Shown here: positions 17,184-25,746 of the stretch, one piece after another | Layout: every line of letters begins with the position of its first letter | How positions within the stretch are numbered: position 1 is the stretch's first letter | Origin: JBJYIN01 sp046237015 | Lineage (GTDB): Bacteria > Pseudomonadota > Gammaproteobacteria > Enterobacterales > Enterobacteriaceae | NCBI RefSeq assembly: GCF_046237015.1 | Contig: NZ_JBJYIN010000003.1 | Coordinates: 62,001-126,000 of the forward strand | Length of the DNA: 64,000 nt | Direction of reading: 5' to 3' | Notes under the pieces: model-generated | Database searches by the model: none | Told to the model about the DNA's origin: nothing | The model's input: the letters and a program-made list of their open reading frames with translations, nothing else | Translations under genes and position numbers: made by a program

Positions 17184-17723
17184 CTAACTTTGTTGATTGA
17201 GAATAAGTTGACCGTTTCTGTCTACCGGAATCTGTGTTCCGGGATCGCGATCCATACGGATTTTACCTTGTTGATCACCAATTTTATAAGTCACATCGTA
17301 GCCTAACAGCTTTTGTGACTTGTCATATACCGTCTGACACCGCTGCTGCGTTGTCGTGTAAGTATCATTGTCCTGCATACTGCCCTGAACCTGGTTGCCG
17401 GCATAGCCACCCGCTAACGCCCCTGCAACCGTCGCAACATCTTTCCCTCTGCCGCCACCGAATTGGTGACCCAGCACACCACCTGCCACCGCCCCCAACA
17501 CCGAACCTGCAATTTTATGCTCATCCTGAACGGGACGACGGTGCGTGACGTTAACATTACGACATTCCTGGCGAGGCGTTTTCACCGTTTCTTTAATAGG
17601 TGTTGCCGTCAATACCTGAGCGTACTGTGGTTTAGGTGAGAACACATCCATACTTGCCACTGCCGCCACGCCCAATGCTGCCGCGACACCAATACCTACA
17701 CCCGCTAACATTGACTTGTTCAC
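17184..17723 (-). CDS. ycfJ: YcfJ, glycine-zipper envelope protein
   Basis: Envelope protein with an N-terminal hydrophobic signal or anchor (residues about 5-28) and a central glycine-zipper of the 2TM/Rick17kDa type, visible in AGSVLGAVAGGVLGHQFGG and AGALAGGYAGNQ. A two-cysteine C-terminal part ends in DRNGQLILN. The start is a GTG at 17723, seven bases after GGGAGG, giving 179 residues starting VNKSMLAG as in E. coli MNKSMLAG; upstream in-frame codons are untranslated leader. Function is poorly known; an osmotic/biofilm link reported for relatives is not testable here. Confidence 0.92.
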   Translation of the reverse strand: MNKSMLAGVGIGVAAALGVAAVASMDVFSPKPQYAQVLTATPIKETVKTPRQECRNVNVTHRRPVQDEHKIAGSVLGAVAGGVLGHQFGGGRGKDVATVAGALAGGYAGNQVQGSMQDNDTYTTTQQRCQTVYDKSQKLLGYDVTYKIGDQQGKIRMDRDPGTQIPVDRNGQLILNQQS

Positions 17724-18043
17724 AGGATACCTCCCGAATATATTTCCGCGCATTCCCCACCAGCGACCCCGTATAAAGCTGACTCAACTTTATTACCCCT
17801 CGCGTGACACGCGATGAATCCGGTGGTTCCTCCTGAATACCTTTTATTCAGGATTTGCGACGTGCGCGCGACGCCGTCTATAAACAGTGAGAAGTCTGCA
17901 CAATGTTTATTAGCCCCGCAATAAGACTCATTAACCAAAAATGTCACTTTAGTAACATAAAACCATCATTTGGGAATTATCTTAACGGGAATCGATAATA
18001 AGACGATATTTTATTCTGAGAGGTAATGCTGACGTTTTGATTC
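17724..18043 (-). promoter_or_regulatory. long untranslated region upstream of ycfJ
   Basis: About 320 bases without a convincing gene. Reading on the minus strand it holds a hairpin CCTGAAT-N7-ATTCAGG that runs directly into an AGGAGG-like sequence, and further down a CGCGTG-TCACGCG stem before the true ribosome site. A 75-codon frame covers part of it but has no ribosome site and runs into ycfJ in another frame. A structured leader is possible; no promoter was assigned. Confidence 0.3.
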
Positions 18044-18069
18044 AAAACCGCCTGCTGATGCAGGCGGTT
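18044..18069 (-). terminator. terminator of ndh
   Basis: On the minus strand AACCGCCTGC, loop ATCA, GCAGGCGGTT followed by TTGA, immediately after the ndh stop codon. A ten-bp GC-rich stem in the expected place makes an intrinsic terminator likely, with a short T tract. Confidence 0.75.
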
Positions 18070-18076
18070 GGTAAGC

Positions 18077-19381
18077 TTAGTGCAGTTTAAGGCGTGGACG
18101 GATAACCCGATTGATGCCGCCAACCAGCATCATCAAACCTGTTTTCACATAGCCATGCAAGGCAATCTGATGCATACGGTACAGAGAGATGTAAACAAAA
18201 CGTGCAATTCGCCCTTCCACCATAACCGAACCGCGCATCAGGTTTCCCATCAAACTTCCGACCGTACTGAATTTGGACAGTGACACCAGTGAACCATGAT
18301 CTTTATACACATAAGACTTCAACGGCTGTCCATTCAGCAGAGCCAATATATTGCCATGGCAACGGGAAGCCATCTGGTGCGCCGCCTGCGCTCTTGGAGG
18401 GACAAAACCGCCGCCTTCCTGAGGACAAGAAGCACAATCGCCAATGGCGAAAACATTAGGATCTCGCGTTGTCTGTAGTGTCGGTTCAACCACAAGCTGA
18501 TTGATCCGATTCGTTTCCAGACCAGCAATCTCCTTCATGGCATCAGGCGCTTTAATTCCGGCGGCCCACACCATCAGGTCAGCCTCAATAAACTCACCGT
18601 CTTTCGTATTTAAACCACCGGGTTCCGCGCTGGTCACCATTGTCTTGGTCAGCACACGAACACCGATATTCGTTAGTTCCTGATGTGCCGCCGCTGAAAT
18701 ACGCGGAGGTAACGCAGGCAAGATACGTTCTCCAGCTTCAACCAGTGTGACATTCAACGTCTCCTGATCCAGACCGTCGAACCCATAGCTATGCAACTGC
18801 TTCACAGCATTGTGTAATTCGGCCGAGAGTTCCACACCCGTTGCGCCGCCACCAACGATAGCAATGTTCACACGTCCTTTTTCATCGGTATTCGCGGTGA
18901 ACTTCAGGAACAGATTCAGCATTTCATTGTGGAAACGTCGGGCCTGCTTGGGGTTGTCCAGAAAAATACAGTGATCTTTTACGCCCGGCGTACCAAAATC
19001 GTTCGACGTGCTTCCTAAAGCGACCACTAAAATGTCATAAGGTATTTTGCGTGCAGCCACCAGCAATTCACCCTGTTCATCCAGGATTTCTGCCAGTTGA
19101 ATGTGTTTTTGCTCACGATCGATATCAGTCAGCATACCCAATTGGAATTGAAAGAAGTGATTCCGGGCATGTGCCAAATAACTTAGCGCATCCATATCAT
19201 CATCTAACGATCCGGTTGCCACCTCGTGTAACAACGGTTTCCACAGATGACTATGATTACGATCGACCAGCGTGATTTCCGCTTTTTTCTTACGGCCTAA
19301 TTTGTGCCCCAAACTGGTTGCCAGTTCAAGTCCACCGGCTCCCCCGCCGACAATAACAATTTTCTTGGTTGGCGATGTCAA
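18077..19381 (-). CDS. ndh: NADH dehydrogenase II, non-proton-pumping
   Basis: Membrane-associated FAD enzyme oxidising NADH and reducing ubiquinone without proton translocation. FAD-binding KKIVIVGGGAGGLELA at the N-terminus, the NADH Rossmann motif VNIAIVGGGATGVELSAELH near residue 170 and the FAD motif VFAIGDCASCP near 315 are clear. The C-terminal amphipathic stretch ends in RVIRPRLKLH. At 434 residues it equals E. coli Ndh, and it uses the same TTG start, here seven bases after GGGGG. A perfect FNR box lies upstream, consistent with anaerobic repression. Confidence 0.97.
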   Translation of the reverse strand: MTSPTKKIVIVGGGAGGLELATSLGHKLGRKKKAEITLVDRNHSHLWKPLLHEVATGSLDDDMDALSYLAHARNHFFQFQLGMLTDIDREQKHIQLAEILDEQGELLVAARKIPYDILVVALGSTSNDFGTPGVKDHCIFLDNPKQARRFHNEMLNLFLKFTANTDEKGRVNIAIVGGGATGVELSAELHNAVKQLHSYGFDGLDQETLNVTLVEAGERILPALPPRISAAAHQELTNIGVRVLTKTMVTSAEPGGLNTKDGEFIEADLMVWAAGIKAPDAMKEIAGLETNRINQLVVEPTLQTTRDPNVFAIGDCASCPQEGGGFVPPRAQAAHQMASRCHGNILALLNGQPLKSYVYKDHGSLVSLSKFSTVGSLMGNLMRGSVMVEGRIARFVYISLYRMHQIALHGYVKTGLMMLVGGINRVIRPRLKLH

Positions 19382-19680
19382 AATGACCCCCTAAAATGTG
19401 AACCAATAGTTAATAAAGGGTAAAAATAATATCCTTATATTACATAGGGTTCCTGTCAGTTAAACTCAATATCTGCTGAAAGAATAACACGATGGGTCAT
19501 TTGGTCATACCAAAATTGATATATATCAATTTATTTTCAGGATGGAACTTACACCTGAAAAATTTCATTTTTATTTCAGTAAATTAGCAAGGTGGTATGG
19601 CGATTTGATAGGAAAGGGAGAAAAACCAGAACGGCAATTCCCCTCGTTAAAGCATAAAGGCGATATGCTGGTTCAAACAT
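19382..19680 (-). promoter_or_regulatory. ndh promoter region with FNR box (19516-19529)
   Basis: TTGATATATATCAA at 19516-19529 is a perfect FNR consensus. A plausible -10 TAATAT (19437-19442, minus strand) would start transcription near 19430, which puts the box at about -92, close to the upstream FNR site described for E. coli ndh (-94.5). A second site near -50 is not evident here. The rest of the 299 bases up to ycfP is AT-rich with nothing else recognised. Confidence 0.75.
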
Positions 19681-20223
19681 TCAGCCCAGCGTTTTAAACG
19701 CTTTCATCCGCTGTAGGTGCGGAGAAATACTCTTGAATTTATGGGTCTGAACATCATCCCACACGATCTCGTAGTAATTATCCAATTCCTGCGCACTACG
19801 TTGGCTATTCAGTATTTCATCCTGACGGGATAGGATCACCAGACAACGATCGCGGTTTTTCTCACGAAAATTTGCCACACACTTAGTGGCAATATCCAGG
19901 TACTCCTCTGGACGATCAATTTTTCCGTCCATATTTTCTTGTGGAAACAGATTAGGATTGAATATCACCTGTCGTACATCACATAAGAATCCGACACGCT
20001 CAGCCCAAAAACCACCAAGACCGACACCGCAAATCAATGGCCGATCATCGTTGCCATGTTGGATCATTTTATCGACCTGCTTCAGCAAATGCTGCATGTC
20101 ATGACGGGGATGCCGGGTGCTGTAGCTGATTAATCGCACATCCTCATCAATAAACTGTAGCTGCAACACTTTTTCATGGTTACCAGGGCTGGTCGAGTCA
20201 AAACCATGTAAATAGATAATCAT
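19681..20223 (-). CDS. ycfP: YcfP, UPF0227 alpha/beta-hydrolase-like protein
   Basis: A conserved enterobacterial protein of the UPF0227 family with an esterase-like fold. MIIYLHGFDS opens the protein, and GVGLGGFWAE takes the place of the nucleophile elbow, where the usual serine is replaced by leucine (G-V-G-L-G), so classical hydrolase activity is doubtful. Starting at 20223 gives 180 residues, as in E. coli; the frame extends five codons upstream. It sits 33 bases downstream of nagZ in the same direction and is probably in the same operon. No defined reaction. Confidence 0.93.
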   Translation of the reverse strand: MIIYLHGFDSTSPGNHEKVLQLQFIDEDVRLISYSTRHPRHDMQHLLKQVDKMIQHGNDDRPLICGVGLGGFWAERVGFLCDVRQVIFNPNLFPQENMDGKIDRPEEYLDIATKCVANFREKNRDRCLVILSRQDEILNSQRSAQELDNYYEIVWDDVQTHKFKSISPHLQRMKAFKTLG

Positions 20224-20256
20224 CGCTAACCTCACCACTGTTCTATCAATCGGTTA

Positions 20257-21279
20257 TCAGGCAGATTTATACGCCTGCCAGCGTTCACTGAGCAGGGTCA
20301 GCGCCTGATTAGCCTGTTTCCAACGCGGCGAATCCAGCAGTTGCCTGCGTGAAAATTTCCCTTGATGATATAAGCAGGACAATTGTTCCGCCTTGATCGG
20401 GGACAGCTTGTCTAATACGCTTACTGCCCCTTCCCGGTTATTGCACACCAGAATCATGTCACATCCCGCATTCAGGGAAGCCTGAGCACGATCGGGATAA
20501 TTCCCCATCACCGCCGCCCCTTCCATCGAAAGATCATCAGAAAAAATGATACCGTTAAAATTCAGCGATTGCCGCAACACATGCTTTAGCCAGAACGGTG
20601 AACCACTGGCTGGAAGCGGATCAACTTCAGTATAAATCACATGCGCTGGCATGATGGCATCCAGTTGCTGTTGCTGGATCAACTGGCTGAAAACAGACAT
20701 ATCATGTTCGCGAATTGTTTCCAGCGGACGCGGATCGCGCGGTGTTTCTTTGTGCGAATCGGCACTGACCGCACCATGACCAGGAAAATGCTTACCCGTC
20801 ACTTTCATTCCGGCTTCGTGCATACCGCGAATAAAGCGTTGTGCAACGATCAGGGCTTTTTGCGGCTCGGCATGAAAAGCACGTTCACCAATGGCAGCAC
20901 TTTGATGACCAATATCCAATACGGGCGCAAAACTAATATCGATATCCATCGATATCATCTCTGCCGCCATCAACCACCCAGCCTCTTCTGCTAACCGCTG
21001 CGCCTCCGCATCGTCATTTAACGCAGCAAAAGCCTGAGCCGCAGGTAAACGCGTAAATCCTTCACGAAAACGCTGAACACGTCCCCCTTCCTGATCAACG
21101 GCCACAATTAGCCGAGTACGTGACGCCACTCGAATCTGACGGACTAACTCACGCAACTGTTCTGCATCATGGAAATTACGGGTAAATAAAATCACGCCAC
21201 CAACCAACGGATGCGCTAATACTTCGCGATCTTCTGCATCCAGCTCATAGCTGGCGACATCTAACATTACCGGACCCAC
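20257..21279 (-). CDS. nagZ: beta-N-acetylhexosaminidase NagZ
   Basis: Cytoplasmic family 3 glycosidase that removes GlcNAc from anhydro-muropeptides during peptidoglycan recycling; its products influence AmpC induction in related bacteria. Motifs include VDQEGGRVQRFREGFTRLP, the catalytic loop KHFPGHGAVSADSHKE and the nucleophile aspartate in IIFSDDLSMEGA. A GTG at 21279, preceded by GAGG five bases upstream, gives 340 residues starting VGPVML, matching E. coli MGPVML; an earlier GTG at 21297 is less likely. A MITE-like element separates it from thiK upstream. Confidence 0.96.
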   Translation of the reverse strand: MGPVMLDVASYELDAEDREVLAHPLVGGVILFTRNFHDAEQLRELVRQIRVASRTRLIVAVDQEGGRVQRFREGFTRLPAAQAFAALNDDAEAQRLAEEAGWLMAAEMISMDIDISFAPVLDIGHQSAAIGERAFHAEPQKALIVAQRFIRGMHEAGMKVTGKHFPGHGAVSADSHKETPRDPRPLETIREHDMSVFSQLIQQQQLDAIMPAHVIYTEVDPLPASGSPFWLKHVLRQSLNFNGIIFSDDLSMEGAAVMGNYPDRAQASLNAGCDMILVCNNREGAVSVLDKLSPIKAEQLSCLYHQGKFSRRQLLDSPRWKQANQALTLLSERWQAYKSA

Positions 21280-21343
21280 ACAAACCTCATTCTTCACTGT
21301 TTGTTATGCCAATCTGACCACATAACGTTCATTAATCATATTA

Positions 21344-21490
21344 AGAGCCTATCCCAGTAGGCGTTATTGGTGCAGCCAGTTTGGACACGGACAGCGCGGA
21401 GAAACCGGAGCGTACACGTAGTACGTGAGGATTTCGAGCACTGCCCAGGTTCAAAATGGCAAATAAAATAGCCCTAATGGGATAGGCTCT
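21344..21490. repeat. MITE-like fold-back element between thiK and nagZ
   Basis: Terminal inverted repeats AGAGCCTATCCCAGTAGG (21344-21361) and CCTAATGGGATAGGCTCT (21473-21490) match at 17 of 18 positions, and the two halves stay imperfectly complementary across the whole 147 bases. It carries no reading frame. A shortened relic with the same ends is at 43690-43735. This resembles a non-autonomous palindromic repeat that I recall as common in Pectobacterium-type genomes; no target duplication is obvious. Confidence 0.8.
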
Positions 21491-21506
21491 AAGTCTGCTC
21501 TGGGAA

Positions 21507-22367
21507 TTAATTCACCCCTAGCTGGCGACGTAACGATGGGATAACCTCTAAAAATCTGTCTTGCTTCGTTTGTTGCCAACGCACTTCAAACCACATCAAC
21601 ACCAGATAGTCCACCCAAGGTAGCCATTGCACCACATGCTGATACAACCGTTCCGATGATAAACCGGGGCGGTGTTGTTGATACGTGGCTAAAAAAGCCT
21701 TTTGCGCGGGTATATCCATCTGATTTGCTCGAAAAATAAATGCCATTTCAAACGCAATATCGCCATCCGATGCATATTCCCAGTCAATAAGCATCATTCC
21801 CTCATCGGTTATCAGCAGATTTTCTGCATGGACATCCAGATGTAGTGGTGCATAGGCTAATGACGCCGGTAATGACTCATGCTGAAAATGCTGATACAAC
21901 CGCAACAATGCTGGTGAGCGTCGCTTAACATCCATTTGTTGCCAGTGGCGAGCAAACAACTTTCGCAGATCGAGCGGGTAACCGCTGCACGGTTGTTGAT
22001 GGATAGTAGATAAACATCCTGCTAATGCACCATTGGTCACCAACGTAGAAAATTCATCGGCGTTAGTAATACGGCCAGGAACCCATTCGATAATCAACCA
22101 GTCGCGCTGCCACAACAGCGGACGGGGTGCCAATCCAGCAGCAGCCATCTGGCGTAGCAGGTGAAATTCTCGCTGACGATCGGTTCCAGCCTGATATCCT
22201 AATGGCGATTGCGGACGAGCCAGCCACGTTATTTCTGGTCCCGTGATACGCCAACTTTCACTACTCAGCCCACTAACAGGCTCGAAATGAAAACCGGCGG
22301 TATCAACCGCCGGAAAATATTGACGAACGAGGGCAGTCAGTTGTTGTTTAGTGTTTAACGTTGCCAT
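21507..22367 (-). CDS. thiK: thiamine kinase ThiK
   Basis: Aminoglycoside-phosphotransferase-fold kinase that phosphorylates thiamine for salvage to thiamine monophosphate. The catalytic Brenner-type motif is PLHLDVHAENLL near residue 183 and the metal-binding MLIDWEYAS follows. The ATG at 22367 gives 286 residues, a little longer than the E. coli 274, and overlaps the end of lpoB by 20 bases, implying coupling. Gene order lpoB-thiK-nagZ-ycfP matches E. coli, but here a 147-base repeat is inserted 16 bases after the stop codon. Confidence 0.92.
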   Translation of the reverse strand: MATLNTKQQLTALVRQYFPAVDTAGFHFEPVSGLSSESWRITGPEITWLARPQSPLGYQAGTDRQREFHLLRQMAAAGLAPRPLLWQRDWLIIEWVPGRITNADEFSTLVTNGALAGCLSTIHQQPCSGYPLDLRKLFARHWQQMDVKRRSPALLRLYQHFQHESLPASLAYAPLHLDVHAENLLITDEGMMLIDWEYASDGDIAFEMAFIFRANQMDIPAQKAFLATYQQHRPGLSSERLYQHVVQWLPWVDYLVLMWFEVRWQQTKQDRFLEVIPSLRRQLGVN

Positions 22368-22923
22368 TACCCGACCAGACAATTTCGCCAGTCTGCACCA
22401 GCATCAATTGCATATCGATTACAGGGGATTTCACATCGCCACTGATATCGCTATACAACACATATTGCGCACTCACATAACGAGCCAACCCAATCGCCTT
22501 GCTACGCGACCCCAAACTGTCATCAACCGATAACCCTAACGTTTGCTTAGCCATCGCCAATTGTTCGCGTGGCACCAGAGTAAACGTATTACTGGATGAC
22601 AAGGCGCTATATAACGCATTATTGGCTTTCGCCGTTTGCAACGACCCGTTCGTGTTATTCTTTACACTATCCAGCAGCAGGATGCTCCCTTGCGTAACGC
22701 CATCAGCTTTCAGCATCTGCGCCACCAGAGGATCAATACTGGCTTCCCAATTCAGCGTTTGAATTTTCGGCGGTGGCGGAACTTGTTCCCCCGGTGGAGG
22801 GGTAACCGGAACCTGAGGTTCTACCGGTTCAATCGTTGCAGGCGGTTCAACGGGTTCAGGTGGACGGCTTGGACACCCTGTCAATACCAGCACGGCCAGC
22901 GCCACGCCTAGATACTTTTTCAT
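22348..22923 (-). CDS. lpoB: LpoB, outer-membrane lipoprotein activator of PBP1b
   Basis: Outer-membrane lipoprotein that reaches through the murein to stimulate penicillin-binding protein 1b. The signal peptide ends in the lipobox VLTGC with lipidated Cys17. A proline-rich disordered linker (about 18-52: PPEPVEPP, PVTPPPGEQVPPPP) precedes the globular domain, which contains GSILLLDSVKNNTNGS and FTLVPREQL. Length 191 is close to E. coli LpoB (213), the difference being in the linker. ATG at 22923 has GAGG. Part of the ycfL-lpoB-thiK-nagZ-ycfP run. Confidence 0.95.
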   Translation of the reverse strand: MKKYLGVALAVLVLTGCPSRPPEPVEPPATIEPVEPQVPVTPPPGEQVPPPPKIQTLNWEASIDPLVAQMLKADGVTQGSILLLDSVKNNTNGSLQTAKANNALYSALSSSNTFTLVPREQLAMAKQTLGLSVDDSLGSRSKAIGLARYVSAQYVLYSDISGDVKSPVIDMQLMLVQTGEIVWSGNGNVKH

Positions 22924-22944
22924 ATTTCCTCTCTCAACACACCA

Positions 22945-23328
22945 TTACAAAAATAGATGAAGGCGAACCTGGCGCACATCAGGATTGCTGCGCGTTGAAA
23001 AAATCCTCATTTCTGTCTGGGGCTGGAGTTCAAGAACTTGCACGTCGTCATACGGTAAGATATCCAACCCATTATCGTCATACCAGTAGAAGCGGTACTG
23101 CACGGTGACGGAGTGGTTGCTATTGTTACTGACAACAGAAGACGCTCGACGTTTACCATTATCAGCATCAAGAGACGGATTTCCTGCCGTTACCCCAGCC
23201 GATAACAACGGCGCATCCAATACCAACGTTTGCCGTTCATTAATGGTAAGCACTTTTGGTGTGCTGCATGCCGCCAAGATACTGGCGATCACGAGAACGG
23301 ATAAACATTGCATCCTGGGAATACGCAT
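22945..23328 (-). CDS. ycfL: YcfL family lipoprotein
   Basis: Small predicted lipoprotein of 127 residues. The signal peptide ends in LAAC followed by STPK, a good lipobox. The mature domain contains LVLDAPLLSAGVTAGNPSLD and YRFYWYDDNGLDILPYDD, both typical of YcfL. The third in-frame ATG (23328), six bases after GGAG, was chosen; the upstream ATGs overlap the hinT stop and have no ribosome site. It lies between hinT and lpoB. No function has been assigned to the family that can be supported from sequence. Confidence 0.9.
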   Translation of the reverse strand: MRIPRMQCLSVLVIASILAACSTPKVLTINERQTLVLDAPLLSAGVTAGNPSLDADNGKRRASSVVSNNSNHSVTVQYRFYWYDDNGLDILPYDDVQVLELQPQTEMRIFSTRSNPDVRQVRLHLFL

Positions 23329-23339
23329 CAAAAGCTCCA

Positions 23340-23690
23340 TCAATCCGCAAGCAACGGCCCCAAGGCATGTCCACCCAGCAGGTGCATATGAATATGATAA
23401 ACCTCCTGCCCACCATGACGATTACAGTTAATGATCAAACGATAACCGTCCTCGGCAATCCCTTCCTGTCGCGCGATTTTTCCCGCGACCGTGATCATTC
23501 GCCCCAGCGCGGCTTCATGCTCTGCGGTGGTTTCATTGACCGTCGGGATCAATACATTGGGAACAATCAAAATATGAGTCGGTGTGCGAGGTGCAATATC
23601 ACGAAAAGCAGTAACCAGTTCATCCTGATAGACGATATCAGCAGGAATTTCCCGGCGGATAATCTTACTAAAAATGGTTTCTTCAGCCAT
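23340..23690 (-). CDS. hinT: HinT, purine nucleoside phosphoramidase
   Basis: HIT-family hydrolase that cleaves adenosine phosphoramidates and hydrolyses lysyl-adenylate. The histidine triad HIHMHLLGG is near the C-terminus, with the earlier ILIVPN and NRHGGQEVYHIH context as in E. coli HinT. The ATG at 23690 (MAEETIFSK) gives 116 residues; an in-frame extension of 13 codons upstream lacks a homologue. The C-terminal tail is a few residues shorter than in E. coli (119), a region known to affect substrate choice. Head of the hinT-ycfL-lpoB cluster. Confidence 0.95.
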   Translation of the reverse strand: MAEETIFSKIIRREIPADIVYQDELVTAFRDIAPRTPTHILIVPNVLIPTVNETTAEHEAALGRMITVAGKIARQEGIAEDGYRLIINCNRHGGQEVYHIHMHLLGGHALGPLLAD

Positions 23691-23960
23691 GTTGATTTCC
23701 TTTTTTAAACAGACATAACCCTGAGTCATATTGGCAGTATGAGTGACCTACTCTATTTCTTTCAACCCTCTTCATCTATTTATGATGCAGATGGTTAAAA
23801 TACGACACACTGTTACCGTGGTTTGAACAACACGACGTTGCCAGGATCTGAAACCTGCCTCTTGGTCTATCCCACGCTATACCTCAAATTACTTATGCGT
23901 TGGCACTACCGGCACACTCCCTGAACCTCGCGCTGACGCAAGCATACGGCAGATCCACGT

Positions 23961-23983
23961 AAAAAAGGGGCTTTCGCCCCTTT
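23961..23983 (-). terminator. terminator of ptsG
   Basis: On the minus strand AGGGGC-GAAA-GCCCCT followed by TTTTT, 23 bases beyond the ptsG stop. The stable GAAA tetraloop and the T tract make a textbook intrinsic terminator. Confidence 0.9.
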
Positions 23984-24005
23984 CAATGCTCCCCATAAAA
24001 CCGAA

Positions 24006-25439
24006 TCAGTGATGACGAATATAGTCATCCATATCCGTTTTCAAGTTATCGGATTTCGTACCGAAAATAGCCTGAACACCAGAACCCGCCACCACGACCC
24101 CGGCCGCTCCAAGCTTCTTCAGACTCACCTGATCAACTTTCGACACGTCACCGACGCTAACACGCAAGCGAGTGATGCAGGCATCAAGATTAGTAATATT
24201 CTCTTTGCCACCGAAAGCCGTCACAAGGGCTGCCGCCATCTCTGAACTATTCTGCGCGGTATGCTCAGACGTTGACTCTTCACGACCCGGCGTTTTCAAA
24301 TTAAGTTTGGCAATCAGAACACGGAAAAGCGTGTAGTAAACCAGCGCGTAGCACAGACCAATAATCGGGAACAACCACAGATTGCTGCCGTTACCGCTCA
24401 GTACCACAAAATCGATCAGACCGTGTGAGAAGCTTGTGCCATCGCGCATCCCCAACAAAATACAGATCGGAAAAGCTAAGCCTGCCAGAATCGCATGAAT
24501 AACATACAAAATTGGTGCAACAAACAGGAAGGAGAACTCAATAGGCTCAGTGATCCCCGTCAGGAACGAAGTCAATGCGGCGGAGAGCATGATGCCGCCC
24601 ACTTTTGCCCGATTTTCCGGTTTTGCTGAGTGCCAAATAGCAATCGCCGCAGCTGGCAGACCGTACATCTTGAATAAGAAGCCACCAGACAATTTACCCG
24701 CCGTCGGATCACCTGCCATGTAACGTGGGATATCACCGTGGAACACCTGACCCGCAGCATTCGTGAACTCGCCGATCTGCATCTGGAAAGGAACGTTCCA
24801 GATGTGGTGCAAACCAAACGGAACCAGAGAACGCTCTACCACACCGTATAAACCAAACGCCAGAACCGGATTCTGGTAAGCAGCCCAATGGGAGAAAGTC
24901 TGGATCGCGGTGCCAACTGGAGGCCATACAAACGAGAGAACTAACCCCGTCGCGATCGCCGTCAAGCCAGAAATGATCGGCACAAAGCGTTTACCGGCAA
25001 AGAAGCCTAAATACTCGGGCAGTTGAATACGGTAGAAACGGTTGAACATATAGGCGGCAATCGCACCAGCAATAATCCCACCCAATACGCCGGTATCCGC
25101 CAAATGCTTCTCGGCAATTTCTGCCGCGGGTAGATTCAAAACCAGCGGCGCAATCGCTGCCATCGTTTTTACCATGATGCCATACGCCACCACAGCCGCC
25201 AGTGCAGAGACACCGTCATTATTGGTAAATCCTAGCGCCACGCCGATAGCAAAAATCAACGGCATATTGGCAAACACAGAGTCACCAGCCTGCGCCATGA
25301 CGCTAGAGACAATTTCAGGCAACCAGCTAAAATTGGCCGATCCAACCCCCAGTAAAATACCTGCGATGGGCAATACGGATACGGGCAGCATTAGCGACTT
25401 ACCTACTTTTTGCAGGTTTGCGAATGCATTCTTGAACAT
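24006..25439 (-). CDS. ptsG: PTS glucose-specific transporter EIICB
   Basis: Glucose permease and phosphotransferase of the inner membrane, taking phosphate from EIIA-Glc. The EIIC part (about 1-390) has multiple membrane helices and the substrate motif GITEPIEFSFLF. A linker with LKTPGREE precedes the EIIB domain, with the phosphorylated cysteine in NLDACITRLRV. At 477 residues it equals E. coli PtsG. It is regulated by Mlc, CRP and the small RNA SgrS in E. coli; matching sites are visible upstream here. In E. coli fhuE lies between ptsG and hinT, but it is absent here. Confidence 0.97.
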   Translation of the reverse strand: MFKNAFANLQKVGKSLMLPVSVLPIAGILLGVGSANFSWLPEIVSSVMAQAGDSVFANMPLIFAIGVALGFTNNDGVSALAAVVAYGIMVKTMAAIAPLVLNLPAAEIAEKHLADTGVLGGIIAGAIAAYMFNRFYRIQLPEYLGFFAGKRFVPIISGLTAIATGLVLSFVWPPVGTAIQTFSHWAAYQNPVLAFGLYGVVERSLVPFGLHHIWNVPFQMQIGEFTNAAGQVFHGDIPRYMAGDPTAGKLSGGFLFKMYGLPAAAIAIWHSAKPENRAKVGGIMLSAALTSFLTGITEPIEFSFLFVAPILYVIHAILAGLAFPICILLGMRDGTSFSHGLIDFVVLSGNGSNLWLFPIIGLCYALVYYTLFRVLIAKLNLKTPGREESTSEHTAQNSSEMAAALVTAFGGKENITNLDACITRLRVSVGDVSKVDQVSLKKLGAAGVVVAGSGVQAIFGTKSDNLKTDMDDYIRHH

Positions 25440-25461
25440 AATTGAGAGTGCTCCTGAGTAA
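25440..25461 (-). promoter_or_regulatory. ptsG ribosome-binding region, SgrS pairing target
   Basis: The leader reads TTACTCAGGAGCACTCTCAA before the ATG, essentially the E. coli ptsG sequence that pairs with the small RNA SgrS to block translation under sugar-phosphate stress. Conservation here implies that SgrS control exists in this organism; the sgrS gene itself is not in the window. Confidence 0.7.
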
Positions 25462-25547
25462 TAGTGCTTATATTTCTGATACTTCGTATTAGCAAAGGTG
25501 GGGAGAATGTACCTTCACATTTCGGGGTGTCTTAGCCCCCTTTAATT

Positions 25548-25597
25548 TTTACGCAGAGTAAAATAAATACATCTGGTAATGTTTGATAGCTATCACG
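25548..25597 (-). promoter_or_regulatory. ptsG control region: Mlc operator and CRP site
   Basis: On the minus strand TATTTATTTTACTCTGCGTA (25550-25569) closely resembles the Mlc operator of E. coli ptsG. CGTGATAGCTATCAAA (25582-25597) fits the CRP consensus TGTGA-N6-TCACA with two mismatches. Both lie 110-160 bases before the start codon in the same order as in E. coli. The remainder of the 307-base gap to ycfH is AT-rich without another recognised element. Confidence 0.75.
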
Positions 25598-25746
25598 TTT
25601 CGATGAGACGGCAAGTAAAATTTGCGCATAATATAAATAAATTTGTGATATATGGCTAAAAACAGCCCTTCCTGACGAGGGAATACCAAGTCAGGAGGTC
25701 ATTTAACAATCATTAATTACACGGCGAAAAAAAATAGCACAACCCA

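Noticed and set aside
17720..17947. 75-codon minus-strand frame upstream of ycfJ
   Set aside because: It overlaps the ycfJ start in another frame and lacks a well-placed ribosome site; better explained as leader sequence.
23870..23960. CTATACCTCAAATTAC and following sequence between hinT and ptsG as a degenerate repeat copy
   Set aside because: The likeness to the 61411 element is too weak by eye to support a feature.
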